Below, piece by piece: positions 9,242 to 18,708 of a DNA stretch of 64,000 nucleotides. The notes beneath the pieces are model-generated. The model saw only the letters and a program-made list of their open reading frames with translations, was not told the DNA's origin and ran no database searches. The first letter of the stretch is position 1. Each line of letters opens with the position of its first letter. The translations under genes were made by a program, and so were the position numbers. Source of the stretch: Pseudobacteriovorax sp. (GTDB lineage: Bacteria > Bdellovibrionota_B > Oligoflexia > Oligoflexales > Oligoflexaceae); assembly GCA_013215145.1 (NCBI GenBank), contig JABSRP010000019.1:102221-166220 (forward strand). The letters run 5' to 3'.

Positions 9242-9679
9242 TTAGTTTTGGTGAACCGACTTTGCAAAATCAAAGTCACCAATAGTGCTAGATATCAAAT
9301 CGGCTTCCATGGAATCTTCAGTGAGCTCCCATTTGCTAATGGAGGCCTTAATGTTTTCTAAAGCCCCATCTTTTGAAAATACTCTATTGGTAGAGCTGAC
9401 CATGACTACCGGAATATCGGGATGGTTTAGATTTAGTTTCTCTGCAACCTCGAGACCGGTGGTCTCATCTAGATCATAATCAATCCAAACGGCGTTGTAG
9501 TCTTCAAGGAGAGGGATTTTGTCTACTTGCTTCGCCTTTAACACATAATCCACGGCTATTCCCCGTTTTTCCGCTATCTTTTGGAATAGTTTGCAGAATG
9601 TCTCGTCGTCATCGAGTAACAGAACTTTTAACCCGTTTCCTTCTAAGTAAGCTTCGCTTGTGATAGTAGATGTGTTCAT
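9242..9679 (-). CDS. Single-domain response regulator (receiver)
   Basis: This 145-residue protein is essentially one receiver domain with no output domain. Acidic residues Asp23-Asp25 (LLDDDE), the likely phosphoacceptor Asp67 (VWIDYDL), the switch Ser95/Ser96 (VMVSSTN) and Lys116 (ISKWE) fit the receiver fold. Such stand-alone regulators act by protein-protein contact in the cytoplasm. It is divergent from a histidine kinase gene across a 278-base AT-rich gap. The two could form a pair, but divergent orientation makes that an inference. The ATG at 9679 is preceded by GGAGGG. The N-terminal 15 residues precede the fold and have no known role. Confidence 0.85.
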   Translation of the reverse strand: MNTSTITSEAYLEGNGLKVLLLDDDETFCKLFQKIAEKRGIAVDYVLKAKQVDKIPLLEDYNAVWIDYDLDETTGLEVAEKLNLNHPDIPVVMVSSTNRVFSKDGALENIKASISKWELTEDSMEADLISSTIGDFDFAKSVHQN

Positions 9680-9957
9680 AAACCCTCCAAAGTGTTCAAC
9701 TGAGCTTTCGCAAACTCTAGTCTCGTTCTTTAGCGAAGCTGATTTTCTGTAATGTTTCAGTGATTTATATAGTGTTTAATATCGCAAAAATTATTCACGA
9801 GGAAAGATTTTCTACATTTTGTTGGTCTCAATAACTTTAATGGACTTAAAAAGATAAAAAATAAAGCATTAAAGTTGGAACCTTATACGTCCCTTTACTT
9901 TTTAGAAAAGATTCGAGGGTAAAACTCCGATTAATTGATTAACCTTTCAGAAAGAAG

Positions 9958-11787
9958 ATGATAGTTGAGGCCTTAGGGAGGCAAATTAGAGTCGTTAGAC
10001 GCCATTCTCCAAACCCTAACGTCCTGAAGATGGAAGCGAAGAGTTTAGCACTCTTCGCTTTTTTCTTTGCCATTGTGTTCTGGTACGTTTTTGCCGCGGC
10101 GTTACTGATATTCTATGAATGGGTGAAGACTTATTACTGGACGCATATGAATCAAAAAGATCCTGCACTACAACAATGGGACCTGTTTGGACGGATAAAC
10201 GAAGCGTTCTTTAAGGCCTATAAAAAAAATCGAATCGACTCAATGATCGAAACCGCCAAGGAATTGGCGCTCTCAGAACTTGGTATTACCGTTTCTTTTA
10301 GAATGAGTCTAACAACCCTCAAACAGCGCCTAGAAATTGAAACCGAGCAGAAACAAAATGATCAAAATGAACTGACCACCGAGAAGAGTATTATATTTCC
10401 GCTTGAAGGTAGTATCGGCCAGTCTTACGGCGAGATGGTTGTTCTCTCAGGTCTAAAGGACCACCAAGAAAAAAGCTGTCAATCTCTGGCTTTGGTTTAT
10501 CTCTCCAAGGAGCTATCAAGAACCCTCGAACACTGGCTGCAGCTGCATGCCTCCAATAAAGAAATCGAAAGCTTGAGGGGAGAGGGGTTATCGACGAATC
10601 AAAAACTTAGACACCTACAACTCTTTTATGACATTGAAAAATCCTTTGCTGAAAGCCTTGAAGTTAGTGACTTTCTTGACGTGATTTTCGTCAAGCTTAT
10701 GGCATTTACGAATGCTAAAAACGTGTTTGTGGTTTGCCAAGAAGGATCAAAGACTCCAAGGGCTTATTCCTGGTCAGACGAAAACTCAGAAGTCGCTTTA
10801 ATTCCAGATAGACCAATTTATAAAAAACAAAGTTTTGGAATTCGAATAAAATCTGGATTTAGTTGTGAAGAGCTAACGGATATTATGGGCCTCGGTATCA
10901 ACAACCACATAGGCGTTCCGTTTCACTGCCAGGAAGAAGATCAAGGAGAGATTTCTGATCTTTGGGGACGTATTGAGCTGATAAATCATCCTAGTGGGTT
11001 TGGCGATCAAGATTTAAGCTTTTTGAATTTGGTTGCAGATAAAGTCACTGCCGCTTTTGTTCGCGAGCGGCTTCTAGCGAAAAAAGCGAGCTCTCAAAGG
11101 CTGGCGACTATTGGACAATTATCTTCGTCTATTATTCACGACTTTCGCAATCCTATGACCTCGATTCGTGGATTTGCCGAATTGATCAAAATAAGTGGCG
11201 AAACTATGGGAGTCGATCAGCGAATCAAGATATGTACTATCATAATGAATCAGGTTGATCGCTGCACAAATATGATAGAGGAGCTTTTGTCCTTTGCGCG
11301 AGGTGATAAAAAATATCAGTTCGAACCCTGTAAGATGGATACATTTATGAACGAGCTTGCCGAACTGATTAAAGTAGAGACTGAGAAGAAGGGTATCGAT
11401 CTACAATTTCACTTTGGCTGCGATCTGGTAGCTCACATTGATCGAGACAAAATGATGCGTGTTATCTTAAATCTGACTAATAACTCTTTGGAGATATTAG
11501 AAGATGGCGAAACGCTTAAAATTTCGAGTCAGATTAATCAAAGTGGCCATATAGAAATAAGGGTAGAAGACACAGGCCCCGGCGTTCCTAAAGAGCTAAG
11601 GTCAAACCTCTTCGATGCTTTTGTCACCCACGGTAAGGAATCAGGCACGGGGCTTGGGCTTCATATTTCAAAAGATATTGTAGAAGCTCACGGGGGAATT
11701 CTGCGTCTAGACGAAGACTATAATGATGGCGCAGCATTTGTGGTGTCATTTCCCGTTTCCATGGCTGGCGTCCGAGAGGCGTCATAA
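9958..11787 (+). CDS. Sensor histidine kinase
   Basis: In this 609-residue protein, a hydrophobic segment at about residues 27-50 anchors it in the membrane. A GAF-like sensory region spans roughly 220-375 (YDIEKSFAESLEVSDFLD through LSFLNLVADKVTAAF). The HisKA dimerisation domain carries the phosphorylated His394 in SSIIHDFRNPMTSIRG. The HATPase domain has the N-box NLTNNSLEIL, G1 DTGPGVP and G2 GTGLGLHISK. It autophosphorylates and passes the phosphate to a response regulator. The nearest candidate is the divergent receiver at 9242-9679. There is no periplasmic loop of note, so the signal is probably cytoplasmic or membrane-borne. It converges on the cytochrome gene at 11831. Confidence 0.9.
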   Translation: MIVEALGRQIRVVRRHSPNPNVLKMEAKSLALFAFFFAIVFWYVFAAALLIFYEWVKTYYWTHMNQKDPALQQWDLFGRINEAFFKAYKKNRIDSMIETAKELALSELGITVSFRMSLTTLKQRLEIETEQKQNDQNELTTEKSIIFPLEGSIGQSYGEMVVLSGLKDHQEKSCQSLALVYLSKELSRTLEHWLQLHASNKEIESLRGEGLSTNQKLRHLQLFYDIEKSFAESLEVSDFLDVIFVKLMAFTNAKNVFVVCQEGSKTPRAYSWSDENSEVALIPDRPIYKKQSFGIRIKSGFSCEELTDIMGLGINNHIGVPFHCQEEDQGEISDLWGRIELINHPSGFGDQDLSFLNLVADKVTAAFVRERLLAKKASSQRLATIGQLSSSIIHDFRNPMTSIRGFAELIKISGETMGVDQRIKICTIIMNQVDRCTNMIEELLSFARGDKKYQFEPCKMDTFMNELAELIKVETEKKGIDLQFHFGCDLVAHIDRDKMMRVILNLTNNSLEILEDGETLKISSQINQSGHIEIRVEDTGPGVPKELRSNLFDAFVTHGKESGTGLGLHISKDIVEAHGGILRLDEDYNDGAAFVVSFPVSMAGVREAS

Positions 11788-11830
11788 GAATTCCTAATGA
11801 AACGTAACCGCAAGACACCAAACCCGGCGT

Positions 11831-12250
11831 CTATGGATTACTACTACAGAGTTGAGAGGCTAATATAAACGTCTCGACCCTTTCGCTATCGCCTTCTTCA
11901 AATACATTACCGCCTCCATGAAAGGGGCGTCCTTGAATCTTAGCAATTATCGCTGCTGCGTCTCCATCTAGCATTTGGGCAAAAATTTCTTGATTCGCTT
12001 GACTGTCATCACGAATAAAAGGAAACGATCCAGTACCTCCTGGAATATGGCAATTCATACAACGCTGTTCCACCATCTCTTGAACTTCCGTCTGATAGGC
12101 TAAGTCGCGGATGCGGCAAGAGTTGCCTAAATTCGGATTTTGGACATCGATGTCGGCGTTTGGTCCTAGATTTTTTTGTTCGTACTCAGTAAGGCCACAA
12201 CCAACCATACATAGTAAGCAGAAGACGAGCTTCCATCTTATCACGATCAT
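11831..12250 (-). CDS. Small lipoprotein with one c-type heme motif
   Basis: This 139-residue protein has an N-terminal lipoprotein signal (MVGC, Cys18). A single CxxCH heme-attachment motif, CMNCH, lies at residues 64-68 in VEQRCMNCHIPGG. The N-terminal half has an extra Cys (NSCRIRD). It is probably anchored in the inner or outer membrane facing the periplasm, where it would carry electrons. The motif set EQRCMNCH...FPF resembles the planctomycete-type cytochrome c family often fused to other domains, but no second domain is present. The 464-residue cytochrome gene ends 14 bases upstream, so the two are probably co-transcribed. The ATG at 12250 has GGGGGA eight bases upstream. The partner enzyme is unknown. 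Confidence 0.7.
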   Translation of the reverse strand: MIVIRWKLVFCLLCMVGCGLTEYEQKNLGPNADIDVQNPNLGNSCRIRDLAYQTEVQEMVEQRCMNCHIPGGTGSFPFIRDDSQANQEIFAQMLDGDAAAIIAKIQGRPFHGGGNVFEEGDSERVETFILASQLCSSNP

Positions 12251-12264
12251 GTGTAGATTCCCCC

Positions 12265-13659
12265 TTAGTAGTGAACGTGGAGTTGTGTGGAGATGTACTG
12301 CCGATCAGTTTTATCTCCGATATCCGGGTTCAGGTCTTCCTGAACCATCTGACTAATAATTTCTATACCGGGAAACAAAAACCACTTAATACCAAATTTA
12401 TACTGTGATGAGTCGCCGGCCGAAAGATCTGGTAATGCATTGGCACTCGAATACTCACCAATCAGATAGAGTTCCCGGTACAGTTTAAAATATGACTCTA
12501 GCGTATAAATCGAAGCCTTTGTGAAAAGATCGCCCCGCTCAACCTGAGCTGAAATGCCCTCTAGGCCCAAATGTAACCTGTTAAGCCATAGAGTTGATGT
12601 CAAGTAAAGGTTATGCATCAGCACCCGAGTGTCACGATTGTCTATTTCGGGTGTAGTTTGGTTCCAATAGCTGTAATTGACGGAAGCGCCTAATGTCACA
12701 AATCTCAGACCGGTGTTGACCACGAGCCCCTTTGTTTTATTGAGGGGGCGCGTAGAGTCTATTTGATTTGCGATGTAGTGAATGTTTGCATAAGGGACAT
12801 TAGGGGCTGTTCCTACGGAGGCGGCTCGATACCGGATATTGTAGGTAGCCCGTGAGTTTCCTGTCAGCGTTGAGGCGACAAGCTTTCTTGAAAGTCTAGT
12901 GTGATCTGGGTGATCATTTCCAAATAATGGTTTGTAGATACCTGCCATAGCGAAGCTATTATAAGGCAAGTCTGAAACTATCCCGTACAAAGATCTAGTT
13001 GTGACATTGTCCACTTGCTCGTCAAGTGGGGGACCATCGAAACGTCCGAGGAGACGACCTTCATAGACGATCTGAGTGTGTTTTGATGTACGGAAGGCAA
13101 CACCAACATCTGCGCTCATTAAGAACTGCCGTGTGGGACCGTCTTCGTTATCTAAATGAAGGTAGCGTACGTTTGCGCCGGCCTGAACCGGAGCTTGGTT
13201 GAGGTAGTACGGGTCGTCTTTGGGTACCTCTTTTAAAAACTGAGCGTCCGATACAGTTTCAAACTCTCTACCATCGCGAGTATAAAGACGTTCATCGGGA
13301 TGCTGATTTGCGGCAGAGACCACATGGTTAACTTGCCCGCTAGCATTCTTAGACGCTTCGTGCTCCGCAGTAGTGGCGGGAGCAGAGGAGCCTTTAAAAA
13401 ACTCACCTGTGTAGGTCCTCAACCATTTTTGACTTGTCCATTTGCCGTAAGCATTTCGGAGGCCACCTCCATTCGGGTTGGTGTGGCAGCCTTGGCATGA
13501 TAGACTACACCTGCGATCTTTCGGAATCAGGTTTTTGCGACCCGGTGTATGGCATCCAGCGCAGTTTTGAGAAAAGCGACTTGCCATCCATGGTTCGGCA
13601 AACGCAGGGAATTCAAAGACAACAATCAAACAAAAAAGACGAACAAGCATTTGTATCAC
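12265..13659 (-). CDS. Exported diheme-motif protein with beta-rich (barrel-like) C-terminal region
   Basis: This 464-residue protein has a signal peptide (residues 1-21, ending AFA). Two CxxCH heme motifs lie close together near the N-terminus: CAGCHTPG and CQGCHTNPNGGG. After about residue 150 the sequence is strongly beta-like, with alternating aromatic and polar residues and a C-terminal strand ending in an aromatic (LHVHY). That is typical of an outer-membrane beta-barrel. I infer an outer-membrane or periplasmic cytochrome-barrel fusion moving electrons near the cell surface. The start is GTG at 13659 with a GGAG seven bases upstream. It heads a two-gene unit with the small lipoprotein cytochrome, and it diverges from another heme-motif lipoprotein gene. 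Confidence 0.68.
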   Translation of the reverse strand: MIQMLVRLFCLIVVFEFPAFAEPWMASRFSQNCAGCHTPGRKNLIPKDRRCSLSCQGCHTNPNGGGLRNAYGKWTSQKWLRTYTGEFFKGSSAPATTAEHEASKNASGQVNHVVSAANQHPDERLYTRDGREFETVSDAQFLKEVPKDDPYYLNQAPVQAGANVRYLHLDNEDGPTRQFLMSADVGVAFRTSKHTQIVYEGRLLGRFDGPPLDEQVDNVTTRSLYGIVSDLPYNSFAMAGIYKPLFGNDHPDHTRLSRKLVASTLTGNSRATYNIRYRAASVGTAPNVPYANIHYIANQIDSTRPLNKTKGLVVNTGLRFVTLGASVNYSYWNQTTPEIDNRDTRVLMHNLYLTSTLWLNRLHLGLEGISAQVERGDLFTKASIYTLESYFKLYRELYLIGEYSSANALPDLSAGDSSQYKFGIKWFLFPGIEIISQMVQEDLNPDIGDKTDRQYISTQLHVHY

Positions 13660-13837
13660 AGTATTTCTCCCTCATATTAGCGTATACCTATGCTAAATCA
13701 GGTAAAGAGACAAGTGATTTATCTTGACTTAAGTCTTACTATTTTGTTGCGCTCAAACTCTTTGCTAACTTGAAGTTGAAAGAAATTCTTGGTACCTCAG
13801 AAAATAGTAACAGGTCGACTTTGTACAGGGGAGAAAT

Positions 13838-14833
13838 ATGAAATACCTTAGCCTAATTGTATTGGTTTTAAGCCTGGTGTCTTGTCAATTGAAACCATCC
13901 GATTCGGTGGGTAGTGTTGATGCACCAAAAGTGCAGTTTTCGTTGTCAGCGGCATCATTAGGGATATTTAGAGACTCGGCTCAAAAACTCGTCATCGAAG
14001 TTTCCGAAGACAACGAGGGTGAGATCGGTGGTTTGCTCGAGACGTCCAGCTTTCCGTTAGAAGAAGACGGGCAATACGAGGTCACTGGTGTCAGCATCGG
14101 ACCCAAATGGTTTTCCATCTCGCTCCGCGACAGCCAGGAATCTATTTTGGCATCTGGTTCCGTGAGATATGTTGTTGGCTTGGGGCTACAGACCCTTCCT
14201 GAAGTTGTGTTGACGCCCACTGAGCCTATAACCCTTCCGCTAAATTTAAGTCTCGCGGTGGAGTTGAATGGCTTTCCTAGCGGGCCCTCAGCCGATGAGC
14301 CTGCTCTAAGAGAGGAGTCGTTGGCTATTTTTCAGCAATACTCTTGTATCGCCTGTCACAATAGTAGCTTCCCACAGGGTGCTCTCGACATGGAATCCTA
14401 TCCTTTCCTATCAAGTTTTCGAACGGAATTTAGCGACATTGTAAACGAGGTAGTGAAGCGGATTAACGATGACGTTCGACCCATGCCACCCAGTGGACCG
14501 CGCCTTAACGAAGATGAACTCAGTATTGTCGCAAGCTGGCAAGAAGCGCTATTCGGTGCGCCTGAAATTCTATTAGTTGATTTGGTGTTAAATGGCCAAG
14601 AGCTCCGCCTCGAAGAGGTTGATGGTGCCTTTAGATTGCCTTCCGATCAGACGATCGACGTCTTAGCCGGGGATAGCTTGGTTTTAGGTATTAGGGTTTC
14701 GACTCAGGCAGGAGTGTTGTTGGCTGACCGAAGCCTGACAGAAACTGTAGGCCTGGACGGCACTGTTAGCGCAGCCCTTGCGATCGATTATGAAGAGCCC
14801 GTCATTGTTATACCAATTACGATTGGCGAATAA
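13838..14833 (+). CDS. Lipoprotein with c-type heme motif
   Basis: This 331-residue protein begins with a lipoprotein signal (LSLVSC, Cys17). Residues 25-140 are beta-rich. A cytochrome c-like module then follows with CIACH (Cys170, Cys173, His174) and the downstream Met-bearing loop RPMPPSGPRL, which supplies the likely sixth heme ligand. The C-terminal 90 residues are again beta-like, so the heme domain is embedded between two sandwich-like parts. It is predicted to be periplasmic and membrane-anchored. The gene diverges from the two cytochrome genes across 178 bases, which suggests one functional group of electron carriers. GGGGAGA lies just before the ATG. Confidence 0.72.
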   Translation: MKYLSLIVLVLSLVSCQLKPSDSVGSVDAPKVQFSLSAASLGIFRDSAQKLVIEVSEDNEGEIGGLLETSSFPLEEDGQYEVTGVSIGPKWFSISLRDSQESILASGSVRYVVGLGLQTLPEVVLTPTEPITLPLNLSLAVELNGFPSGPSADEPALREESLAIFQQYSCIACHNSSFPQGALDMESYPFLSSFRTEFSDIVNEVVKRINDDVRPMPPSGPRLNEDELSIVASWQEALFGAPEILLVDLVLNGQELRLEEVDGAFRLPSDQTIDVLAGDSLVLGIRVSTQAGVLLADRSLTETVGLDGTVSAALAIDYEEPVIVIPITIGE

Positions 14834-14856
14834 TTCCAGTAAATTTCATCTGTAGT

Positions 14857-14892
14857 TCCGGTTAAAGCAAGTCTTTAACCGGATTCTTTTTT
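14857..14892 (+). terminator. Rho-independent terminator
   Basis: TCCGGTTAAAG pairs with CTTTAACCGGA around a short loop and is followed by TTCTTTTTTG. It follows the heme-lipoprotein gene. Confidence 0.85.
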
Positions 14893-14999
14893 GTTTTTGT
14901 TTAAATAATTTCAGCATGGTACGCATTTTACAGAACAGTGACGACTAAAATATTGCGTCAATGCGCCGACACCCCCCTTGAACCGTCGGAGTTGAATTT

Positions 15000-15623
15000 A
15001 TGCGACCTGAAAAGAAAGAAAAGGCGACAGAGAAGCTGGTCAGAGCTGGTACTGCGTTGTTTGCAGAAAAAGGCTACCATGAGACATCGGTACGAGATAT
15101 AGCCAAGCGGGCCGGGGTTAACCCCAGTCTTATCAACTATCACTTCGGAGGCAAAGAAGAGCTCTACCGGACTATTTTAGAGCAGGCGGGGATCACTAGT
15201 GCCAGTCGATTTCACCGCATTCTAGGATCAGTGGATAGCCAGGACGAATTTGCTTTCCGTTTCAAGATGATGGTCGAGGAACTTGTAAAAGGAAGTATTC
15301 ATAACTTCGACATCCAGAGGATTATCGAGCAGGTGATTCATAACCAGGGTGATATAGGCGAAGAAGTCTTTCGGGAACGGCACTTTTCCATTCTGCAAAA
15401 CATCATTTCCTTTATAAAAAATGCCCAAGAGAAAGACTACATCCGATCGGATATCGATGCTCGTCTGGTAGGTCTTATGATAGTCGCATTTGTGCGTAAT
15501 ATCTCCCTTATGCGTCATGCTATTAAGAATTTTATGTCCTTAGATATTGAAAACGATGACATGCAGCAAGAAACGGTTAATACGCTCATGAAGTTGGTAT
15601 TGGCTGGTCTTGAAAAGAAGTAG
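15000..15623 (+). CDS. TetR-family transcriptional regulator
   Basis: This 207-residue protein has a classic N-terminal TetR helix-turn-helix at residues 8-55: ALFAEKGYHETSVRDIA, then RAGVNPSLINYHFGGKEELY. The C-terminal ligand domain, about 140 residues of helix, does not reveal a ligand; its length and lack of family-specific motifs are typical. TetR proteins usually repress their own or neighbouring genes. No obvious target is adjacent: the next gene is a TPR/receiver protein 98 bases downstream in the same direction. The ATG at 15000 follows GGAG with eight-base spacing. Confidence 0.9.
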   Translation: MRPEKKEKATEKLVRAGTALFAEKGYHETSVRDIAKRAGVNPSLINYHFGGKEELYRTILEQAGITSASRFHRILGSVDSQDEFAFRFKMMVEELVKGSIHNFDIQRIIEQVIHNQGDIGEEVFRERHFSILQNIISFIKNAQEKDYIRSDIDARLVGLMIVAFVRNISLMRHAIKNFMSLDIENDDMQQETVNTLMKLVLAGLEKK

Positions 15624-15721
15624 TTGAACAGTCACTTTCCTCATCTACTATCCTGTAAATCCCTGTTTTAAAGACTAAAGATTCCTTTTGATTGTCCGAA
15701 TACTTTCCGTGAGGAGTCGCT

Positions 15722-17839
15722 TTGGACATTAATAACAAAGAAATTAATATTGTCAGCGTAAGCAGCAGTGGAACAAGACGTCAACTGATCAATACGGCTG
15801 TGCGAAGCCATGGATTTTCGGAAGTTAATGGCGTCCCAGATCTGAAAACTGTTTTGGAAATATTCGAAACAGGAAAAATTGACTGGATCATTTGCCCTTT
15901 ATGTCTTGACGAAGAGATTAACGCATTTCAAATACTAAAACTGATCACTGATAATTATTATCAGCTGAACGCAAGAGTGACTTTACTCATCAATGAAGAT
16001 GAACTCGAACATGTAGGGACTGCGTTCAATCTTGGTGCTTTGTCTTATCACGTTGGGCTTGAAGCTAAAGACTCCGTTGACAAGGCTTTTTCAGAATTAT
16101 TCGAGACCACAGAGCGGTATCAATCCAAAATGGATCTTGTGGCCGCCTTTTACATTAGGCGTCTTCTGAGAGAAACGAATCATGTCAGTGAATTGATTCG
16201 ATTTGAAAAACGGCTTTTAAAAATGAATCCCGGGCAAGCTGATCTACTTTGTAGTTTGGGTGAGTCCTACTATTTGAAAAAAGAGGTGGAAAAAGCCTAT
16301 TCTCTGTGGCAGCAGGCAGAAGTGGTTGATCCAGGCAACACAGATCGTGTTAAAGAGAGTCAAGCCAATGTTGGATTTAACGACGCTGATCTTGAACAGA
16401 TGGATGAGATAGAAAAAACGAATATTTTAGGAATTGAGCGTTGCCTTGTGGTGGACGAAGATCAAGGGGATCTTAACGCAATAACAGGCTTTCTCGAGGA
16501 TCTTGCTGTTCCTGATGTGAGAACCTTTACGAACCCAGAGGGACTGTTGGAATTTTTAAAGTCCAAGTTGAGAGTCGATTTGATTATTTTTGAATGGACG
16601 TTCAAGACCATGCCAGGACCGATCCTAGTCCAGCGGTTGCGAGATGTTGTTGGGACAGGAATTCCCTTGACCGTCATATCAAAGGACCTAACAGCTGACG
16701 ATTTACCTTTACTGCGAGAGATGGGAGTCACTGATCGGATCGGGAAACCCTTGGAAAAAGCCGGATTTACCAAGGAAGTGATTTGGATTATCAATCAGGA
16801 TCGCCATCCCACAGAGCCGTTTATGATCTTTCAGAAGCTCCTCACTGCTATCAAAGATAAGAATAAAGAAGATATGCTTTTGTTAAAAGAGAAGTACCTC
16901 CATAGCTCGGCTGTGACGCCAGCACAAAAGCTATATGTCGAGAGTCTGATTGCCTACCATAGTGGTTGTTACCTTGCAGCAAAAGATTATGCTATTCAAA
17001 CTTTAAAAAGTGGTGGTGAATCCCTGGATGCTCTAAATCTCCTGGGTAAGAGTATGATGAAACTACGTGAATTTGATGCCGCTCTGCGGTGCCTTGAGAA
17101 CGCACAAGTCATCTCACCTCAAAACATTGAGAGGATTTGTCGTATTGCCGAAGCCCATCTTGAAAATGGCAATGACGATAAATTTGATAAATCCTTGAGT
17201 TCTGCTGAAGCATTGGATGGAGAGAACCAAAAAATTGTTGAGAAAAAAGCAAAATCTGCTCTAAAGCACCATAATTTTGATGAGACAAAAAGCCTGATGG
17301 CTCGGCTGGAAAATCTTGATGAGATCGTTAGCTACACTAATAACCGTGCGGTTTCACTTATAAGGACTCAATCTTTTGATTCCGGTATAAATCTATATAA
17401 AGATGCACATGAGGCGGTACCTGAAGAAAAACCAGTAATTCGTGGTATACTAGCCTATAATTTAGCCCTGGCCTACATTCGGACAGACGAGCCAAACTTG
17501 GCTTACGAGACCTTAAAGCAGGTCAAGTTAGATGAAAAAACTCCGCTTGCTGCCAAAATAAAAAGTTTGAAAGTTAGGCTAGGTAAATCCATTAAAATGG
17601 AGCAGCCATTCCAACTGCAACCTCCAAAAATCGAAACTCTTGCTGATGAGCAAAGCAAGCTAGAAGAATTGAAAAAAAAGGGTGCGGAGATTTTAAAATC
17701 CTTGAAGGTAAGGCCAGGAGATATCTGTTGTCATAAAATTTTTATGGAAGACAAAAAGACAGAGACTGTTATGAAAGCTCTAGCTACCAAATTAGACGTG
17801 AAAATAAGGACTCCGAAGGAACGAAAAAAATCGGCTTAA
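15722..17839 (+). CDS. Tandem degenerate receiver / TPR scaffold protein
   Basis: This 705-residue protein starts at TTG, chosen because GAGGAG lies six bases upstream. Residues 8-130 resemble a receiver domain, but the phosphoacceptor position is Cys (WIICPL). TPR-like helices follow (about 160-215, LLCSLGESYYLKKEVEKAY). A second receiver-like domain spans about 238-360. It has the acidic pocket (LVVDEDQGD), the switch region and the conserved Lys (GKPLEKAGF), but Glu replaces the phosphoacceptor Asp (LIIFEW), which would mimic a permanently phosphorylated state. The C-terminal half is a long TPR array, ending in a basic tail. The protein is probably a cytoplasmic scaffold. The HPt-receiver gene begins 44 bases downstream and is likely co-transcribed, so the two probably act together. 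An A8 tract in this gene (17672-17679) is read in frame. Confidence 0.8.
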   Translation: MDINNKEINIVSVSSSGTRRQLINTAVRSHGFSEVNGVPDLKTVLEIFETGKIDWIICPLCLDEEINAFQILKLITDNYYQLNARVTLLINEDELEHVGTAFNLGALSYHVGLEAKDSVDKAFSELFETTERYQSKMDLVAAFYIRRLLRETNHVSELIRFEKRLLKMNPGQADLLCSLGESYYLKKEVEKAYSLWQQAEVVDPGNTDRVKESQANVGFNDADLEQMDEIEKTNILGIERCLVVDEDQGDLNAITGFLEDLAVPDVRTFTNPEGLLEFLKSKLRVDLIIFEWTFKTMPGPILVQRLRDVVGTGIPLTVISKDLTADDLPLLREMGVTDRIGKPLEKAGFTKEVIWIINQDRHPTEPFMIFQKLLTAIKDKNKEDMLLLKEKYLHSSAVTPAQKLYVESLIAYHSGCYLAAKDYAIQTLKSGGESLDALNLLGKSMMKLREFDAALRCLENAQVISPQNIERICRIAEAHLENGNDDKFDKSLSSAEALDGENQKIVEKKAKSALKHHNFDETKSLMARLENLDEIVSYTNNRAVSLIRTQSFDSGINLYKDAHEAVPEEKPVIRGILAYNLALAYIRTDEPNLAYETLKQVKLDEKTPLAAKIKSLKVRLGKSIKMEQPFQLQPPKIETLADEQSKLEELKKKGAEILKSLKVRPGDICCHKIFMEDKKTETVMKALATKLDVKIRTPKERKKSA

Positions 17840-17883
17840 TTATGAATCGAAAAAGAAATTAACCAATAACCAGGAGGTCATGT

Positions 17884-18663
17884 ATGCCACATACCCCGTC
17901 AACCGACGAAATTATTCTAGAGTCGTCCTACCTAATCCAGGAATTTTTGGATCAGCTATCCGAGAATTTGGATCAGTGTGAATCTGGTGCTGCAACTGAT
18001 GTGGATAAGGGTTATTTGGAAAGTAACTTGAGAACGTTGCACTCCGACAAAGGGGCCGCAGCTGCTTTAGGTTTCACTCTAATTGTAGAAGCGATTCATC
18101 AGATAGAGGATATGCTAATCTCCTGTCAAAAAGGAAACTCACTTCAGACCGAAACTCTCTTTAAGTACATCGATTTTCTGCGGTCTATCATAAGAATTTC
18201 TTTGGATGATTCCTTCAGTAAATCGGAATACTTACAGCAGTACGAGCAGCTGCGCTCCTCGTTTCGAGAGTTAAGGAGTCTGGGCCAGCGAGTTAGGATG
18301 TTGGTTGTAGATAAGAGCTCAACTACCGTCTTTGTTATGAAAGAAGAATTTAAGACTCTTGATGTGGAGATCGTCTTATGCTCAAGCGGCTTGGATGCCA
18401 TCAATAAAGTGTTACATGAAAGTTTTAGCATTGTGGTGGCCGGCGGGCAGGTTAGAGACCTTGATGGGATTGCACTACTTGCGGCTTTGCGCCTAAATGC
18501 AGAAACCACTTCCATCAAAACAGTGTTGATCACTTCCCTTGCTGCAAAAGATTTTAGCGTAAAGCCTGATGTCGTCATTGGACGGACAAAGAGCGATATT
18601 TCCCAACTTCGCAATTGGGTCGAAGCGAGTTTTTTCAAAGACTCCGAGAAAAAAGCAGGTTAA
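17884..18663 (+). CDS. HPt-domain protein with degenerate receiver domain
   Basis: This 259-residue protein has an N-terminal helical histidine phosphotransfer (HPt) region with the motif TLHSDKGAAAALGF, putting the phosphorylatable His at residue 53. The C-terminal 120 residues have a receiver fold (MLVVDKSSTTVFVMK through VLITSLAAKD and a conserved Lys in GRTKSD). The phosphoacceptor Asp is missing, because the strand reads SIVVAGGQVRDLDG. A phosphate on the HPt His could therefore not be passed to its own receiver. A strong AGGAGG is seven bases before the ATG. It is 44 bases after the TPR scaffold gene and probably forms an operon with it. Confidence 0.8.
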   Translation: MPHTPSTDEIILESSYLIQEFLDQLSENLDQCESGAATDVDKGYLESNLRTLHSDKGAAAALGFTLIVEAIHQIEDMLISCQKGNSLQTETLFKYIDFLRSIIRISLDDSFSKSEYLQQYEQLRSSFRELRSLGQRVRMLVVDKSSTTVFVMKEEFKTLDVEIVLCSSGLDAINKVLHESFSIVVAGGQVRDLDGIALLAALRLNAETTSIKTVLITSLAAKDFSVKPDVVIGRTKSDISQLRNWVEASFFKDSEKKAG

Positions 18664-18708
18664 AGCGTCAGAGCAAGCTGCCTATAGTTGCAACAAATAC
18701 AGGTAGGG

